Shown: positions 18,512 through 26,476 of the stretch, piece by piece | How the letters are laid out: each line of letters opens with the position of its first letter | Position numbering within the stretch: the stretch's first letter is position 1 | Assembly (NCBI GenBank): GCA_023457255.1 | Contig: JAEWMB010000018.1 | Location: 62,001-126,000, forward strand | From: Bacillota bacterium | Lineage (GTDB): Bacteria; Bacillota; Clostridia; Lachnospirales; Lachnospiraceae | Length of the DNA: 64,000 bases | Direction: 5' to 3' | Notes under the pieces: model-generated | The model's database searches: none | The model's input: only the letters and a program-made list of their open reading frames with translations | Told to the model about the DNA's origin: nothing | Position numbers and translations under genes: made by a program

Positions 18512-19135
18512 TTATTTCCTCCTTATATGGTAATTTCCTTCGTCATCTGCTACATATTCAAATTCTGTATTTGCTAAAAGTCCCTTAACAAACTTTGTGC
18601 GTATCTCGTAATAATTCATCACAAGGCCACCTTGTTCCAACCAAAAAGTTTCATGAATACATCTTGTTCTTCTATACACCACTTCATCAATGGAAGAGGA
18701 AACAATCTCATTCACACGGTCACATGGCATTCCGTCAAGCAGCATATCATTTAGCAGCTGAAAGATTTGTTCCGCATGATTTAGTTCCTCTTTTCCATTT
18801 AATGATTCAAAAACCTCTACACCTACCTGATATACTCGTTCTAAGATTGGTTCCATTCTGTCCGCATGCTCTTTCGTAATTGCAGTTACTACATAACTTA
18901 ATCGATTTTCAACAATATTTATTCTTTCTTGCAGCCAACCATGTATATTACCGGAATCAATCATATTTTCCAAGGGCTGATTTTCAATAATTCCGCAATT
19001 CATAACCGTGGAATCATCAAGACCTTGAACAAATTCTTCTTCCTCATTAAGTGATAATAATCTCTCCACAATTTTTTCTTGAAGCATAATCTTATTGTAT
19101 AACCAATAATGAATTGGTCCTAAAAATGCACTCAT
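18512..19135 (-). CDS. Conserved protein of unknown function, paired with hemerythrin
   Basis: This 207-residue protein is acidic, helical and soluble, starting MSAFLGPIHYWLYNKIMLQE. It holds several His and Cys (MNCGIIENQ, MPCDRVNEIV, RRTRCIHETFWLEQG) and many Glu that could bind metal, but no recognised domain was identified. I recall similar proteins as clostridial hypothetical proteins beginning with the same FLGPIHYWLYNKI sequence. AGAGGAGT-type sequence precedes the start. The stop codon lies 2 bp from the hemerythrin start, implying a joint role, perhaps an iron or redox-sensing partner. That is inference only. Confidence 0.65.
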   Translation of the reverse strand: MSAFLGPIHYWLYNKIMLQEKIVERLLSLNEEEEFVQGLDDSTVMNCGIIENQPLENMIDSGNIHGWLQERINIVENRLSYVVTAITKEHADRMEPILERVYQVGVEVFESLNGKEELNHAEQIFQLLNDMLLDGMPCDRVNEIVSSSIDEVVYRRTRCIHETFWLEQGGLVMNYYEIRTKFVKGLLANTEFEYVADDEGNYHIRRK

Positions 19136-19533
19136 CGTCTACTCCTCTCTATTACCTTTACTTTCTATTCTTTGTATTCACATTTTCTTTAAATCTTATT
19201 ACTTAATTATTTGTTACTATTAAAGATATTAACTTATGCTATAGAATTACGTATGACATATATCTGTTCACTAAAATAGAATTTCATTAAATTAAGGTTT
19301 TTATGTCTGTCATAGTTATATAATAAAAAATAAAAACAATCTGTTGTATTTCCAACAAAATGAACTATATTTTTAAGTATCACGAAACAATATGGACATG
19401 CGGATAGAGTTTACTCTAGCACGTAAAATAACAACCCAGTATTTCCTATTTCCTTGAAATCACCAATTATATTTTGATCATTTATCTTGATTATTTATCA
19501 TAAATTCTGTCACCCTAACATCTTCCTTAGTTC
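19136..19533. other. AT-rich intergenic region, no gene seen
   Basis: About 400 bp with very high AT content and no plausible coding frame. It must hold the promoter of the 207-residue protein and hemerythrin genes (minus strand), but no convincing -35/-10 pair was picked out. Confidence 0.5.
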
Positions 19534-19570
19534 AAAAAAAGTAAGTACAAGTTTTCCACTTATACTTACT
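19534..19570 (-). terminator. Rho-independent terminator after the DUF1576 operon
   Basis: On the minus strand AGTAAGTATAAG and CTTGTACTTACT pair around TGGAAAA and are followed by seven T residues. It ends the two-gene DUF1576 unit 70 bp past the last stop. Confidence 0.85.
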
Positions 19571-19642
19571 CCCAGGATATTAATCCCCATCTATTTTTTC
19601 TTAGAATCCTGCACTTTTGAATGGTATCAAAAGCCTGTTAAG

Positions 19643-19996
19643 CTATGCTTTTCTTAATAACTGGATATATAAATCCTTCCCCTTTGTGGTAACATTTGCT
19701 TCATCTATCATCGCTCCAACCAGATGAAGCTCATCCCCGGAGTCATCCTCTCCAACCAACTGCCAATAATAACCTTCCACTTCATATTGACGCTGCGTAT
19801 TTAAATTATATTTTATTTTTTGAATAAACTCTTCCCCGTAATTGCACTCATACTGAATTATGATAATCTCTGTATTCTGTTCCTTTTGAGATACCTTCGT
19901 ATTAACTTTTATATCAATATTTTCTGCTCCGTTTAAGAGGAACAAAGTCAGTATCTCGCTTACAATCTGAGCTATTTTCTTTGCTTCGTGTCTCAT
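19643..19996 (-). CDS. Uncharacterised small protein downstream of DUF1576
   Basis: This 117-residue soluble alpha/beta protein contains KIAQIVSEILTLFLLNGAEN, then KVNTKVSQKEQNTEIIIIQY, and ends GKDLYIQLLRKA. No family was recognised. Its frame overlaps the end of the DUF1576 gene by 4 bp (ATGA-type overlap), so translation is coupled and the two products probably act together. It is similar in size to small cytoplasmic partners of membrane transporters. The function is unknown. Confidence 0.6.
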   Translation of the reverse strand: MRHEAKKIAQIVSEILTLFLLNGAENIDIKVNTKVSQKEQNTEIIIIQYECNYGEEFIQKIKYNLNTQRQYEVEGYYWQLVGEDDSGDELHLVGAMIDEANVTTKGKDLYIQLLRKA

Positions 19997-21273
19997 CTGT
20001 TTCTCTCCTTATGAAAAGCATCAAGAATAGGAATCATAATCCCTGCCACCAATCCACCTGAGAATCCATTATTATATAGGTTCACACCTCCATGAATTAT
20101 CCCGACATTTGTCACCAGAATCATATGAAGAATACCGGCGATAAAGCCAATGACAGGACCATAGGTACCGGCAATCGGTGCCAGCGTTGTGGAAAATAGA
20201 ACCGATATAATAATTCCGGTAGCAGATATATCATTCCCGAAAAATAATGCAGCAATGATAACACCTAGCATTACCGGGAGGCAATTCCTAATATGCTTCC
20301 CAAATGCACCAAATCCAACTACCGTAAAAATACCTGCTAAGACCGGACCGTTTATAACACCTCCAATTAGCAGAACATAAATTATACTAGTAAATCCAAG
20401 TAACGCCATATTTAATAAGGTTACCCCAAAACCTACTAAATGTGTAAAATCCGTAATCAGTCTTCCCTTATATTGCAGTATTCTCCCAAATTCCATAATA
20501 GCACGGCGGTTGATATAAATACCGGTAATGAAAAATCCCAGAAACAAAAGGAACAATAATAAGATAATAACCGGATGATTTTTCTTTGAGATGATATTCA
20601 CCGGTTCCACAGAAATACCAAAACTTCTAAGTACACTGGTTAATACTGTGCCTAATATTCCAGATGTAAAACCAATATTATAAAGATTATATCCATCATG
20701 AAATTTCAGCATATGTGAGGATAGAGGTACCAGGATAAAACCAATAAATATACCAACACCCACCGCGATAACAATTGCCCAAAATGGATGAAGTAAACCG
20801 GAAAAACTGATTTCACTGACCAATGGCGCTAATGCGGTACCAAACATCAAAGCAATAATGATGTCCTTAAAAGATATTTTCTTATATAGAGTATAAAAAT
20901 AACCACCTAAATAAATTGGAATAATATTATATAGATTTTTCCCAAAAAAAGAAAAGCCGACCACAGTAAGGAATGCTGCAATTAAAATACCATTCAATTT
21001 CAGCCGATAATGGTGCATGATATAGATATTTAAGAGACCCACGAAACCAACATTAATAAACGCTGCTTCAATACCACCTACTTCTATGAAATCTGTTACT
21101 AAGATGGTTGGTGTTAGTACAATATTAATAAACCCGGATAGTACCGAGTGAAAGCTTCCATTATAGGTGCCATAGATTATGCCAACTAACAGAAACAAAA
21201 TAGGAATTACAGATAATAAGCTAAGTTCTCTGCTGCGCCCGATGTCTTTCTCCTCTGCCTTGCTAAACTCCAA
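19993..21273 (-). CDS. DUF1576 integral membrane protein
   Basis: This 426-residue protein has about ten hydrophobic segments and an internal duplication. Two halves each carry a Gly-rich loop with HDGYNLYNIGFTSGILG (about residues 192-208) and HGGVNLYNNGFSGGLVAGI (about 390-410), plus repeated VGFxxFGK sequences. The duplication with inverted-looking halves suggests a transporter or channel. DUF1576 proteins are known only as predicted permeases. It starts with TTG at 21273, preceded by AAGGGGGTTAA. The gene is coupled by a 4 bp overlap to the small protein downstream. A good promoter with a palindromic spacer lies upstream. The substrate is unknown. Confidence 0.8.
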   Translation of the reverse strand: MEFSKAEEKDIGRSRELSLLSVIPILFLLVGIIYGTYNGSFHSVLSGFINIVLTPTILVTDFIEVGGIEAAFINVGFVGLLNIYIMHHYRLKLNGILIAAFLTVVGFSFFGKNLYNIIPIYLGGYFYTLYKKISFKDIIIALMFGTALAPLVSEISFSGLLHPFWAIVIAVGVGIFIGFILVPLSSHMLKFHDGYNLYNIGFTSGILGTVLTSVLRSFGISVEPVNIISKKNHPVIILLLFLLFLGFFITGIYINRRAIMEFGRILQYKGRLITDFTHLVGFGVTLLNMALLGFTSIIYVLLIGGVINGPVLAGIFTVVGFGAFGKHIRNCLPVMLGVIIAALFFGNDISATGIIISVLFSTTLAPIAGTYGPVIGFIAGILHMILVTNVGIIHGGVNLYNNGFSGGLVAGIMIPILDAFHKERNR

Positions 21274-21312
21274 AAATTAACCCCCTTATATTTTTATTTT
21301 AATTATAATAAT

Positions 21313-21342
21313 ATTTTACAAGAATAGTATACTATTTGACAA
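21313..21342 (-). promoter_or_regulatory. Promoter of the DUF1576 operon with a palindrome in the spacer
   Basis: Reading the minus strand, TTGTCA and TAAAAT are separated by 18 bp. The perfect 14 bp palindrome AATAGTATACTATT occupies 21323-21336, filling most of the spacer. A repressor or MerR-like activator could bind there. Confidence 0.6.
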
Positions 21343-21562
21343 TCATTTTTTATATAAAAATATTAGGTTTCTCGTTATTCTAAGCCTAATAGTAGGTTTC
21401 CTCCCATATTTTATGTATAAATTAAGTATTTTATTTCAACTTTATGATTCCCACTTCGATAAGGAAAGGCATAAACCCTGAAATCATTTGTACCATTTCA
21501 TCTGCAACTTAATTCAATAAATTTTAGAAATAATGTGATTTGAAATAACGCTTACTTTCATT

Positions 21563-21605
21563 AAAAAAACTGCTACTAAGGTTATTACCATTATAGCAGT
21601 TTTTT
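21563..21605 (-). terminator. Rho-independent terminator after the D-aminoacylase gene
   Basis: AAAAAACTGCTA and TAGCAGTTTTTT form a perfect 12 bp stem. The T-tract on the minus strand is suitable, about 95 bp past the D-aminoacylase stop codon. This marks the 3' end of the long catabolic gene string. Confidence 0.8.
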
Positions 21606-21699
21606 CAAGCATTCATTTACTTCTCCTTCGATTAAATTATCTAATGTCTCTCACCATTTTTTTCATCGGTATCGTATATCATTATCTTACGTTTTTTTC

Positions 21700-23295
21700 C
21701 TACGATTTTTTCTTTCTGATTACTCTGCCATTTAAAACCTCGGTATGCTTTCCATGTTCTACTGCAACCTTACCATTTACAATGACATATTCAATTCCTG
21801 CCGGGAATTCTATGGGATCTACAAAAGTTCCCCTATCTTCAATGGTATTGGCATCGAATATTGTAATATCCGCAAAGTAACCTTCTTTTAAAAGACCTCG
21901 ATTCTTAAGGCTCATCGCATCCGCTGCTTTGAAAGTCATCTTCTTAATCGCCTCTTCGATGGTCATTATCTTCTCTTCACGAACATACTTTCCAAGGATT
22001 CTTGGGAAACTTCCATAAAGTCTTGGATGTGGTTTTCCCGGTGCTAATAAACCATCCGTACAAGCATTCATCTCAGGACGAGCCATAAATAATTTCACAT
22101 GGTCTTCTATCCCATAGAAGTCTACCATACCAACTGCATTTTCTTCCTCCATTAGAAGGTCAAAGGCAGCAGTAAATGGGTCTAAATTACGAAGCTTTGC
22201 TAACTGGGTAATACTTAAACCCACAGCATCTTTATTTTTCTCTGTTACTACACTGGTTACATAAATATTCTCAAAACCGGCAAAGTCAATAAAGTTATCC
22301 CAGCCATGAATGCCTTGCTCCATATCATATCGCATCTTCTTACGCATTTCCGGATCTTTTAACCGTTCGATTACCTTATTCGTTCCTCCGTCATGTACCC
22401 AAGGCGGCAGAATTGCGCCCATCATAGTACTGCCGGCAACATAAGGATACTGATCAAAGCTTACCCTGATACCTTCCGCTTTTGCCTGTTCTAATTGAGA
22501 AAGTACCGTCTCTATTTTATCCCAGTTTTTCTTACCGGCAACTTTAAAGTGAGACCAGTGAACTCTAACTCCAGATTTTCTGCCTATTTCAATTACTTCG
22601 TTCATGGAGTCAACAATCGTGTCAGCTTCGCTTCTCTGATGAATGACAAATACACCATCGAACTCAGCAACCACCTTACACATTTCAATGATTTCTTTGC
22701 TTTCTGAATAGGCACAAGGAATATAAATCAGCCCTGTAGATAAACCAAAAGCTCCTGCTTCCATCTCTCTGCGGGTAATCTTCTTCATCTTTTCTATTTC
22801 TTCGTCTGTTGGCTGACGGTTATCAAGCCCCATCGCTTCCATACGAATATTTCCATGCGGAACCAGGTAGCATTCATTGATACCTGGACCAATGTTTTCT
22901 ATCATTTTTAAATAATTATCGGTAGTTTGATAGTTCCAGTCAATTTCATCACTCACTCCATCAAGTCCCGCAATATTCTTACGCCAATCCGAGATATATT
23001 CCGCAGGCAGCGGTGCCATGGAAACACCATCCTGCCCTAAGAATTCCGTAGTAATACCCTGCATTACCTTTGGCATTACATGGGGACGTAATAAAACATC
23101 CAAATCACTATGGGAATGAGTATCAATAAAGCCAGGTGCCACTACAAGACCTTGGGCATCAATTACCTTATCAACACTTGTGTCACTAATCTGTCCTATT
23201 TTTTCTATTCTATCCTTATTAATTAATAGGTCAGCCTGATAGGCCGGCTCTCCGCTTCCATCAACGATTGTAGCATTTATAATTAACGTTTTTAT
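21700..23295 (-). CDS. D-aminoacylase / N-acyl-D-amino-acid deacylase family amidohydrolase, non-canonical start
   Basis: This metal-dependent amidohydrolase is 531 residues if started at ATA 23295. It has GFIDTHSHSDLD (metal-binding HxH near residue 60), EAGAFGLSTGLIYIPC, RVHWSHFKV, and CTDGLLAPGKPHPRLYGSFP, all typical of D-aminoacylase/D-glutamate deacylase enzymes. The family N-terminus (KTLIINATIVDGSGEPAYQA and onward, 51 residues) is present in frame. Yet no ATG, GTG or TTG occurs before the GTG at 23142, which lies inside the beta-sandwich domain, and TGA stands just before. The expected Met position is ATA, preceded by AAAGGAAG. It follows YgeY in the same direction and is probably part of the same catabolic unit, releasing an acyl or carbamoyl group from an amino acid. 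Confidence 0.8.
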   Translation of the reverse strand: MKTLIINATIVDGSGEPAYQADLLINKDRIEKIGQISDTSVDKVIDAQGLVVAPGFIDTHSHSDLDVLLRPHVMPKVMQGITTEFLGQDGVSMAPLPAEYISDWRKNIAGLDGVSDEIDWNYQTTDNYLKMIENIGPGINECYLVPHGNIRMEAMGLDNRQPTDEEIEKMKKITRREMEAGAFGLSTGLIYIPCAYSESKEIIEMCKVVAEFDGVFVIHQRSEADTIVDSMNEVIEIGRKSGVRVHWSHFKVAGKKNWDKIETVLSQLEQAKAEGIRVSFDQYPYVAGSTMMGAILPPWVHDGGTNKVIERLKDPEMRKKMRYDMEQGIHGWDNFIDFAGFENIYVTSVVTEKNKDAVGLSITQLAKLRNLDPFTAAFDLLMEEENAVGMVDFYGIEDHVKLFMARPEMNACTDGLLAPGKPHPRLYGSFPRILGKYVREEKIMTIEEAIKKMTFKAADAMSLKNRGLLKEGYFADITIFDANTIEDRGTFVDPIEFPAGIEYVIVNGKVAVEHGKHTEVLNGRVIRKKKS

Positions 23296-23368
23296 AAGTC
23301 ACACTTCCTTTCAAAAAAGATGCAGTTTAGTTTGAAAAATTTTCAGATCTGCAATGTAAGACAGTATC

Positions 23369-23514
23369 AAATCTGCAGGCGGATTTAATATGCTATGGTA
23401 TTTGATTTCTTTCTATTTATGCAAGCAGATAAGTCCTGCTTGCAGTACTCCAATTGTATATGGATAGAATCCGCTTACTTTTATGGCAAAACCACATCTG
23501 CAAGCAGATGTGGT
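23369..23514. repeat. Cluster of three palindromes between ygeY and the D-aminoacylase gene
   Basis: Three inverted repeats lie in one 235 bp gap. These are AAATCTGC-AG-GCGGATTT (23369-23386, one wobble), TGCAAGCAG...CTGCTTGCA (arms 23420-23428 and 23436-23444), and the perfect 24 bp ACCACATCTGC-AA-GCAGATGTGGT (23491-23514). The word TGCAAGCAG recurs in other gaps of this cluster. Confidence 0.7.
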
Positions 23515-23529
23515 ATGGTATTAAGATTC

Positions 23530-24714
23530 TTATACTAACAATGCTTTCATTACACCATAGTAGCATTCACAAACTTTGGTAAGCTGTTCCACTTCGATAT
23601 ATTCATCTACGGTATGAGCTAAATTCTCACGGGAAGGTCCGATCCCTAATGTCTTAATGCCAGCTTCTCCTGCATAATGAGAACCATTAGTACAGAAATT
23701 ATACTGTGTAATCTCCGGATTAAATCCTGCATTATTAAGTTCTTTCACAACCGCCTGAACCCATGGTTCCTCTTTATCATATAACCAGCCAGGGAAGAAT
23801 CTTTCGCCTTCAATCTTATTGCCTGTATAGCACATTTCTTCGCCTACCGCATAGGAAACCTTTGCTTTTAATTCAGGATCTTCTGTCATTAATTTCTCTA
23901 ATAATTCTCTAATTGGAGCAATCACAGATTCTTTTGTCTCACCGACTAATAAACGGCGGTCATAGGTTGCACGGCAATATTCAGGAACTACAGAAGCTCC
24001 GGGATATGGCGCAGATTTGATATCCGTTAATTCTAAGATACCCTTTCCTAATACAGGGTGCTCTGTTGGAACTAAGGTCTGAATTGCATTAATTACCTTG
24101 CTCATTTTATAAACAGCATTAATTCCCTTTTCAGGATTTGCAGAGTGAGCCGGTTTACCAAAAGTTTCTACTACAATTTCACCACGTCCGCGCTGACCGA
24201 TTTTAACATTTAACTGACTTGCTTCACCAATGATTACGTAATCCGGCTTGAAGTTTTTAGAGATTTCGCGCGCTGCCACACCTTCAAAGCACTCTTCATG
24301 AACAACACCGGCAATAAGGATTTCACCCGCAAAATCACGGTTTGTATCCTCTGCAAAGTATTTTGCAGCCACAGTAAATGCAGAAACTGCACCCTTCATA
24401 TCAGATGTACCACGGCCATATAACTTTCCGTCTACAATTTCTCCGCTAAATGGCTTCTGTGTCCACTTGCTTTCGTCAGATACAGGTACTGTATCAATAT
24501 GTCCATCAAATAATACCTTGGGTCCCGGGCGGTTTCCTTTGATAATTCCAATTACGTTACCATATCGGTCGTAAGTAACATCATCAAATCCATTTGCCTT
24601 GCAAAATTCACCAATTGTCTCGGCAGCTTGCTTTTCCTCTCCCGAATAGCTTTTTGCCTGAATCATTTTTTGAGTTAACTCTATTAATTCTTGTTCTCTG
24701 TTTCCATTTAACAT
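23530..24714 (-). CDS. ygeY: YgeY family selenium-metabolism-linked M20 hydrolase
   Basis: This 394-residue M20-type metallopeptidase or deacylase has zinc-site motifs VLFDGHIDTVPV (His, Asp near 78-80), YGRGTSDMKG (Asp near 108), HEECFEG (paired Glu near 140), EASQLNVKIG and a late HYAGEAGIKTLG (His). It most resembles YgeY, which occurs with selenium-dependent molybdenum hydroxylase genes in E. coli and clostridia. Recent work on anaerobic purine breakdown places it among the genes acting on ring-opened, carbamoylated or diamino acid intermediates. The precise reaction here is inferred. It lies between YgeX (upstream) and D-aminoacylase (downstream). AAGGAGATAAC precedes the start. Confidence 0.88.
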   Translation of the reverse strand: MLNGNREQELIELTQKMIQAKSYSGEEKQAAETIGEFCKANGFDDVTYDRYGNVIGIIKGNRPGPKVLFDGHIDTVPVSDESKWTQKPFSGEIVDGKLYGRGTSDMKGAVSAFTVAAKYFAEDTNRDFAGEILIAGVVHEECFEGVAAREISKNFKPDYVIIGEASQLNVKIGQRGRGEIVVETFGKPAHSANPEKGINAVYKMSKVINAIQTLVPTEHPVLGKGILELTDIKSAPYPGASVVPEYCRATYDRRLLVGETKESVIAPIRELLEKLMTEDPELKAKVSYAVGEEMCYTGNKIEGERFFPGWLYDKEEPWVQAVVKELNNAGFNPEITQYNFCTNGSHYAGEAGIKTLGIGPSRENLAHTVDEYIEVEQLTKVCECYYGVMKALLV

Positions 24715-24747
24715 TGTGTTATCTCCTTTCTTATATGTGAAACTGTT

Positions 24748-24920
24748 TTTTATTTCATATTACACCCGGGCATATTCCATTTGCTTGCAGATGGAATACT
24801 GCTTAAATTAGAAATATGAAATTGCTTTTATTTCATATTACACCCGGGCATATTCCATTTGCTTGCAGATGGAATACTGCTTAAATTAGAAATATGAAAT
24901 TTCCTTTTATTTCATATTAC
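24748..24920. repeat. Tandem 78 bp repeat (2.2 copies) with nested inverted repeats
   Basis: A 78-79 bp unit begins with TTTATTTCATATTACACCCG, runs through CATATTCCATTTGCTTGCAGATGGAATACTG and ends TTAAATTAGAAATATGAAAT. It occurs twice in full and starts a third time at the end of ygeX. Each unit folds on itself twice: ATTCCAT/ATGGAAT inside and TTTCATATT/AATATGAAA outside. It fills the ygeX-ygeY gap. Confidence 0.85.
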
Positions 24921-26137
24921 ACTCCATCATAACGTGTATCCTTACCATTCCATACTACATTACGATAATTTTCTTTGTCTGTATCACCTTCTGTTGAGAT
25001 AAATAGTAATCTTGAATTCTCGTTAAGACCTAATTTATCTTTCAAATCTACAAGAGAATCATCCGTTAAGATATTATAAGCACAGCCAAGAGTAGCCGCA
25101 CCGCTTTCTCCGGAGACCACCTTCCTGTCATCCGCTAATGGACTAGCCATAACACGCATACCATCTGCAGCAACATAATCCGGACAAGAGATAAATGCAT
25201 CTGCATAATCCTTTAATACCTCCCAGCCAATACTGTTTGGTTCACCGCATGCTAAACCTGCCATAATTGTATCTAAGTCGCCGGTTACAAAATGAAGCTT
25301 ACCATCGTTTGCTTCGGCAGTACGATAAATACAATCTGCTTTGTTCGGTTCTACAACCACGATCTTAGGCTGATTTCCTTTATAATAATTAGCAAAGAAT
25401 CCGCAGATTGCACCCGCTAGAGAGCCAACCCCTGCTTGCAGGAAGATATGAGTTGGAGCTTCTGCTTTTGTTTCTTCTAACTGTTTTATAATTTCATAAC
25501 CTAAGGTCATATAACCTTGCATAATCCAAGCAGGGATATCTTCATAACCTTCCCATGCAGTATCCTGAATTACAATCCAGCCTTTTTCTTTTGCATTTTT
25601 ATCTGCAAGACGAACTGCTTCATCGTAGTTCATATCCGTAATAGAAGCATCGGAACCCTCAGCAAGAATGTTATTTAATCTTTCGATTGCAGAACCCTTT
25701 GGCATATAAACTACCGATTTCTGATTCAACTGATTTGCCGTCCAAGCAACACCACGTCCATGATTACCATCGGTAGCTGTAACAAATACCATGTCACCGG
25801 TTTTATCTTTTACTTCTTTTGAAACCATTTTGGTTGCTGTTAGATTCTTGATATCCGCTCCGATTTTATCTGCAATTAAGCGTCCAATCGCATAAGAACC
25901 ACCTAATACTTTAAAGGCATTTAAGCCAAAACGAAAGGATTCATCTTTCACATGAATATCTTTCACACCAATTTCTTTTGCTAAGTTTTTTAGCTCTACT
26001 AAAGGAGTTTCGCTATATACCGGAAAACTAGCATGAAATGCATGAGCTTTGCTTGCTTCCTCATAGTTTAAAAAATCAATGTTTGATTTTTCATCGTTAT
26101 TTCTTGGGTAAAATACACTTTTAAATGTTTCCTTCAT
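24917..26137 (-). CDS. dpaL: Diaminopropionate ammonia-lyase
   Basis: This 406-residue PLP fold-type II enzyme has LNAFKVLGGSYAIG with the PLP-binding Lys (about residue 70), FVTATDGNHGRGVAWTAN with the Ser/Thr-Asp-Gly-Asn-His phosphate-binding loop, and LQAGVGSLAGAICGF, a glycine-rich loop. These match YgeX/DpaL, which converts 2,3-diaminopropionate to pyruvate and two ammonia. In purine-degrading clusters YgeX acts on the diamino acid produced after ring opening. The ATG at 26137 is chosen because TTGAGGTTAAGTATT precedes it; the longer frame start has no better signal. The length is normal for the family. Confidence 0.93.
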   Translation of the reverse strand: MKETFKSVFYPRNNDEKSNIDFLNYEEASKAHAFHASFPVYSETPLVELKNLAKEIGVKDIHVKDESFRFGLNAFKVLGGSYAIGRLIADKIGADIKNLTATKMVSKEVKDKTGDMVFVTATDGNHGRGVAWTANQLNQKSVVYMPKGSAIERLNNILAEGSDASITDMNYDEAVRLADKNAKEKGWIVIQDTAWEGYEDIPAWIMQGYMTLGYEIIKQLEETKAEAPTHIFLQAGVGSLAGAICGFFANYYKGNQPKIVVVEPNKADCIYRTAEANDGKLHFVTGDLDTIMAGLACGEPNSIGWEVLKDYADAFISCPDYVAADGMRVMASPLADDRKVVSGESGAATLGCAYNILTDDSLVDLKDKLGLNENSRLLFISTEGDTDKENYRNVVWNGKDTRYDGV

Positions 26138-26242
26138 AATACTTAACCTCAATTCTAGCGTATAACGCTTGTTTTATAATTGTATTTTTTACATACTGTT
26201 CTATAATATAATGATATAACACACAAAAATATGGGATACCGT

Positions 26243-26410
26243 ATTGTGGAATCCCACAATCCAAGGGTGTGGAGTCCACACTAATCCAATGTAAATCCAA
26301 TCTGCATTCAAAATTCAATCTGTATTCGAAATTCAATCTGCATGTAGATCAAAGTATACTTGCAGATTGAATAAATTGACTTTTTATTTTAACATTATTC
26401 AACCTGCAAG
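26243..26410. repeat. Inverted repeats between the permease and dpaL genes
   Basis: ATTGTGG/CCACAAT (26243-26260) and the perfect GTGTGGA-G-TCCACAC (26267-26281) lie close together. They are followed by three near-copies of an AATCTGYATTC word (26290-26345). Then come 16 bp arms CTTGCAGATTGAATAA (26359-26374) and TTATTCAACCTGCAAG (26395-26410), which pair at 15 of 16 positions. Confidence 0.7.
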
Positions 26411-26476
26411 CGACTGACATCTGCTTGCAGATTGGAATATGCACAGGTGTTAATACTTAAATAAAAGCAATGATAA

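Noticed and set aside
23299..23304. GTG-TGA read as a start followed by selenocysteine in the D-aminoacylase gene
   Set aside because: Selenocysteine as residue 2 is implausible, no SECIS-like hairpin follows the UGA, and the ribosome binding site would be too close to the GTG.
24748..24920. Possible CRISPR-like array
   Set aside because: Only two full units of 78 bp with no separate spacers and no cas genes nearby. It is a plain tandem repeat.
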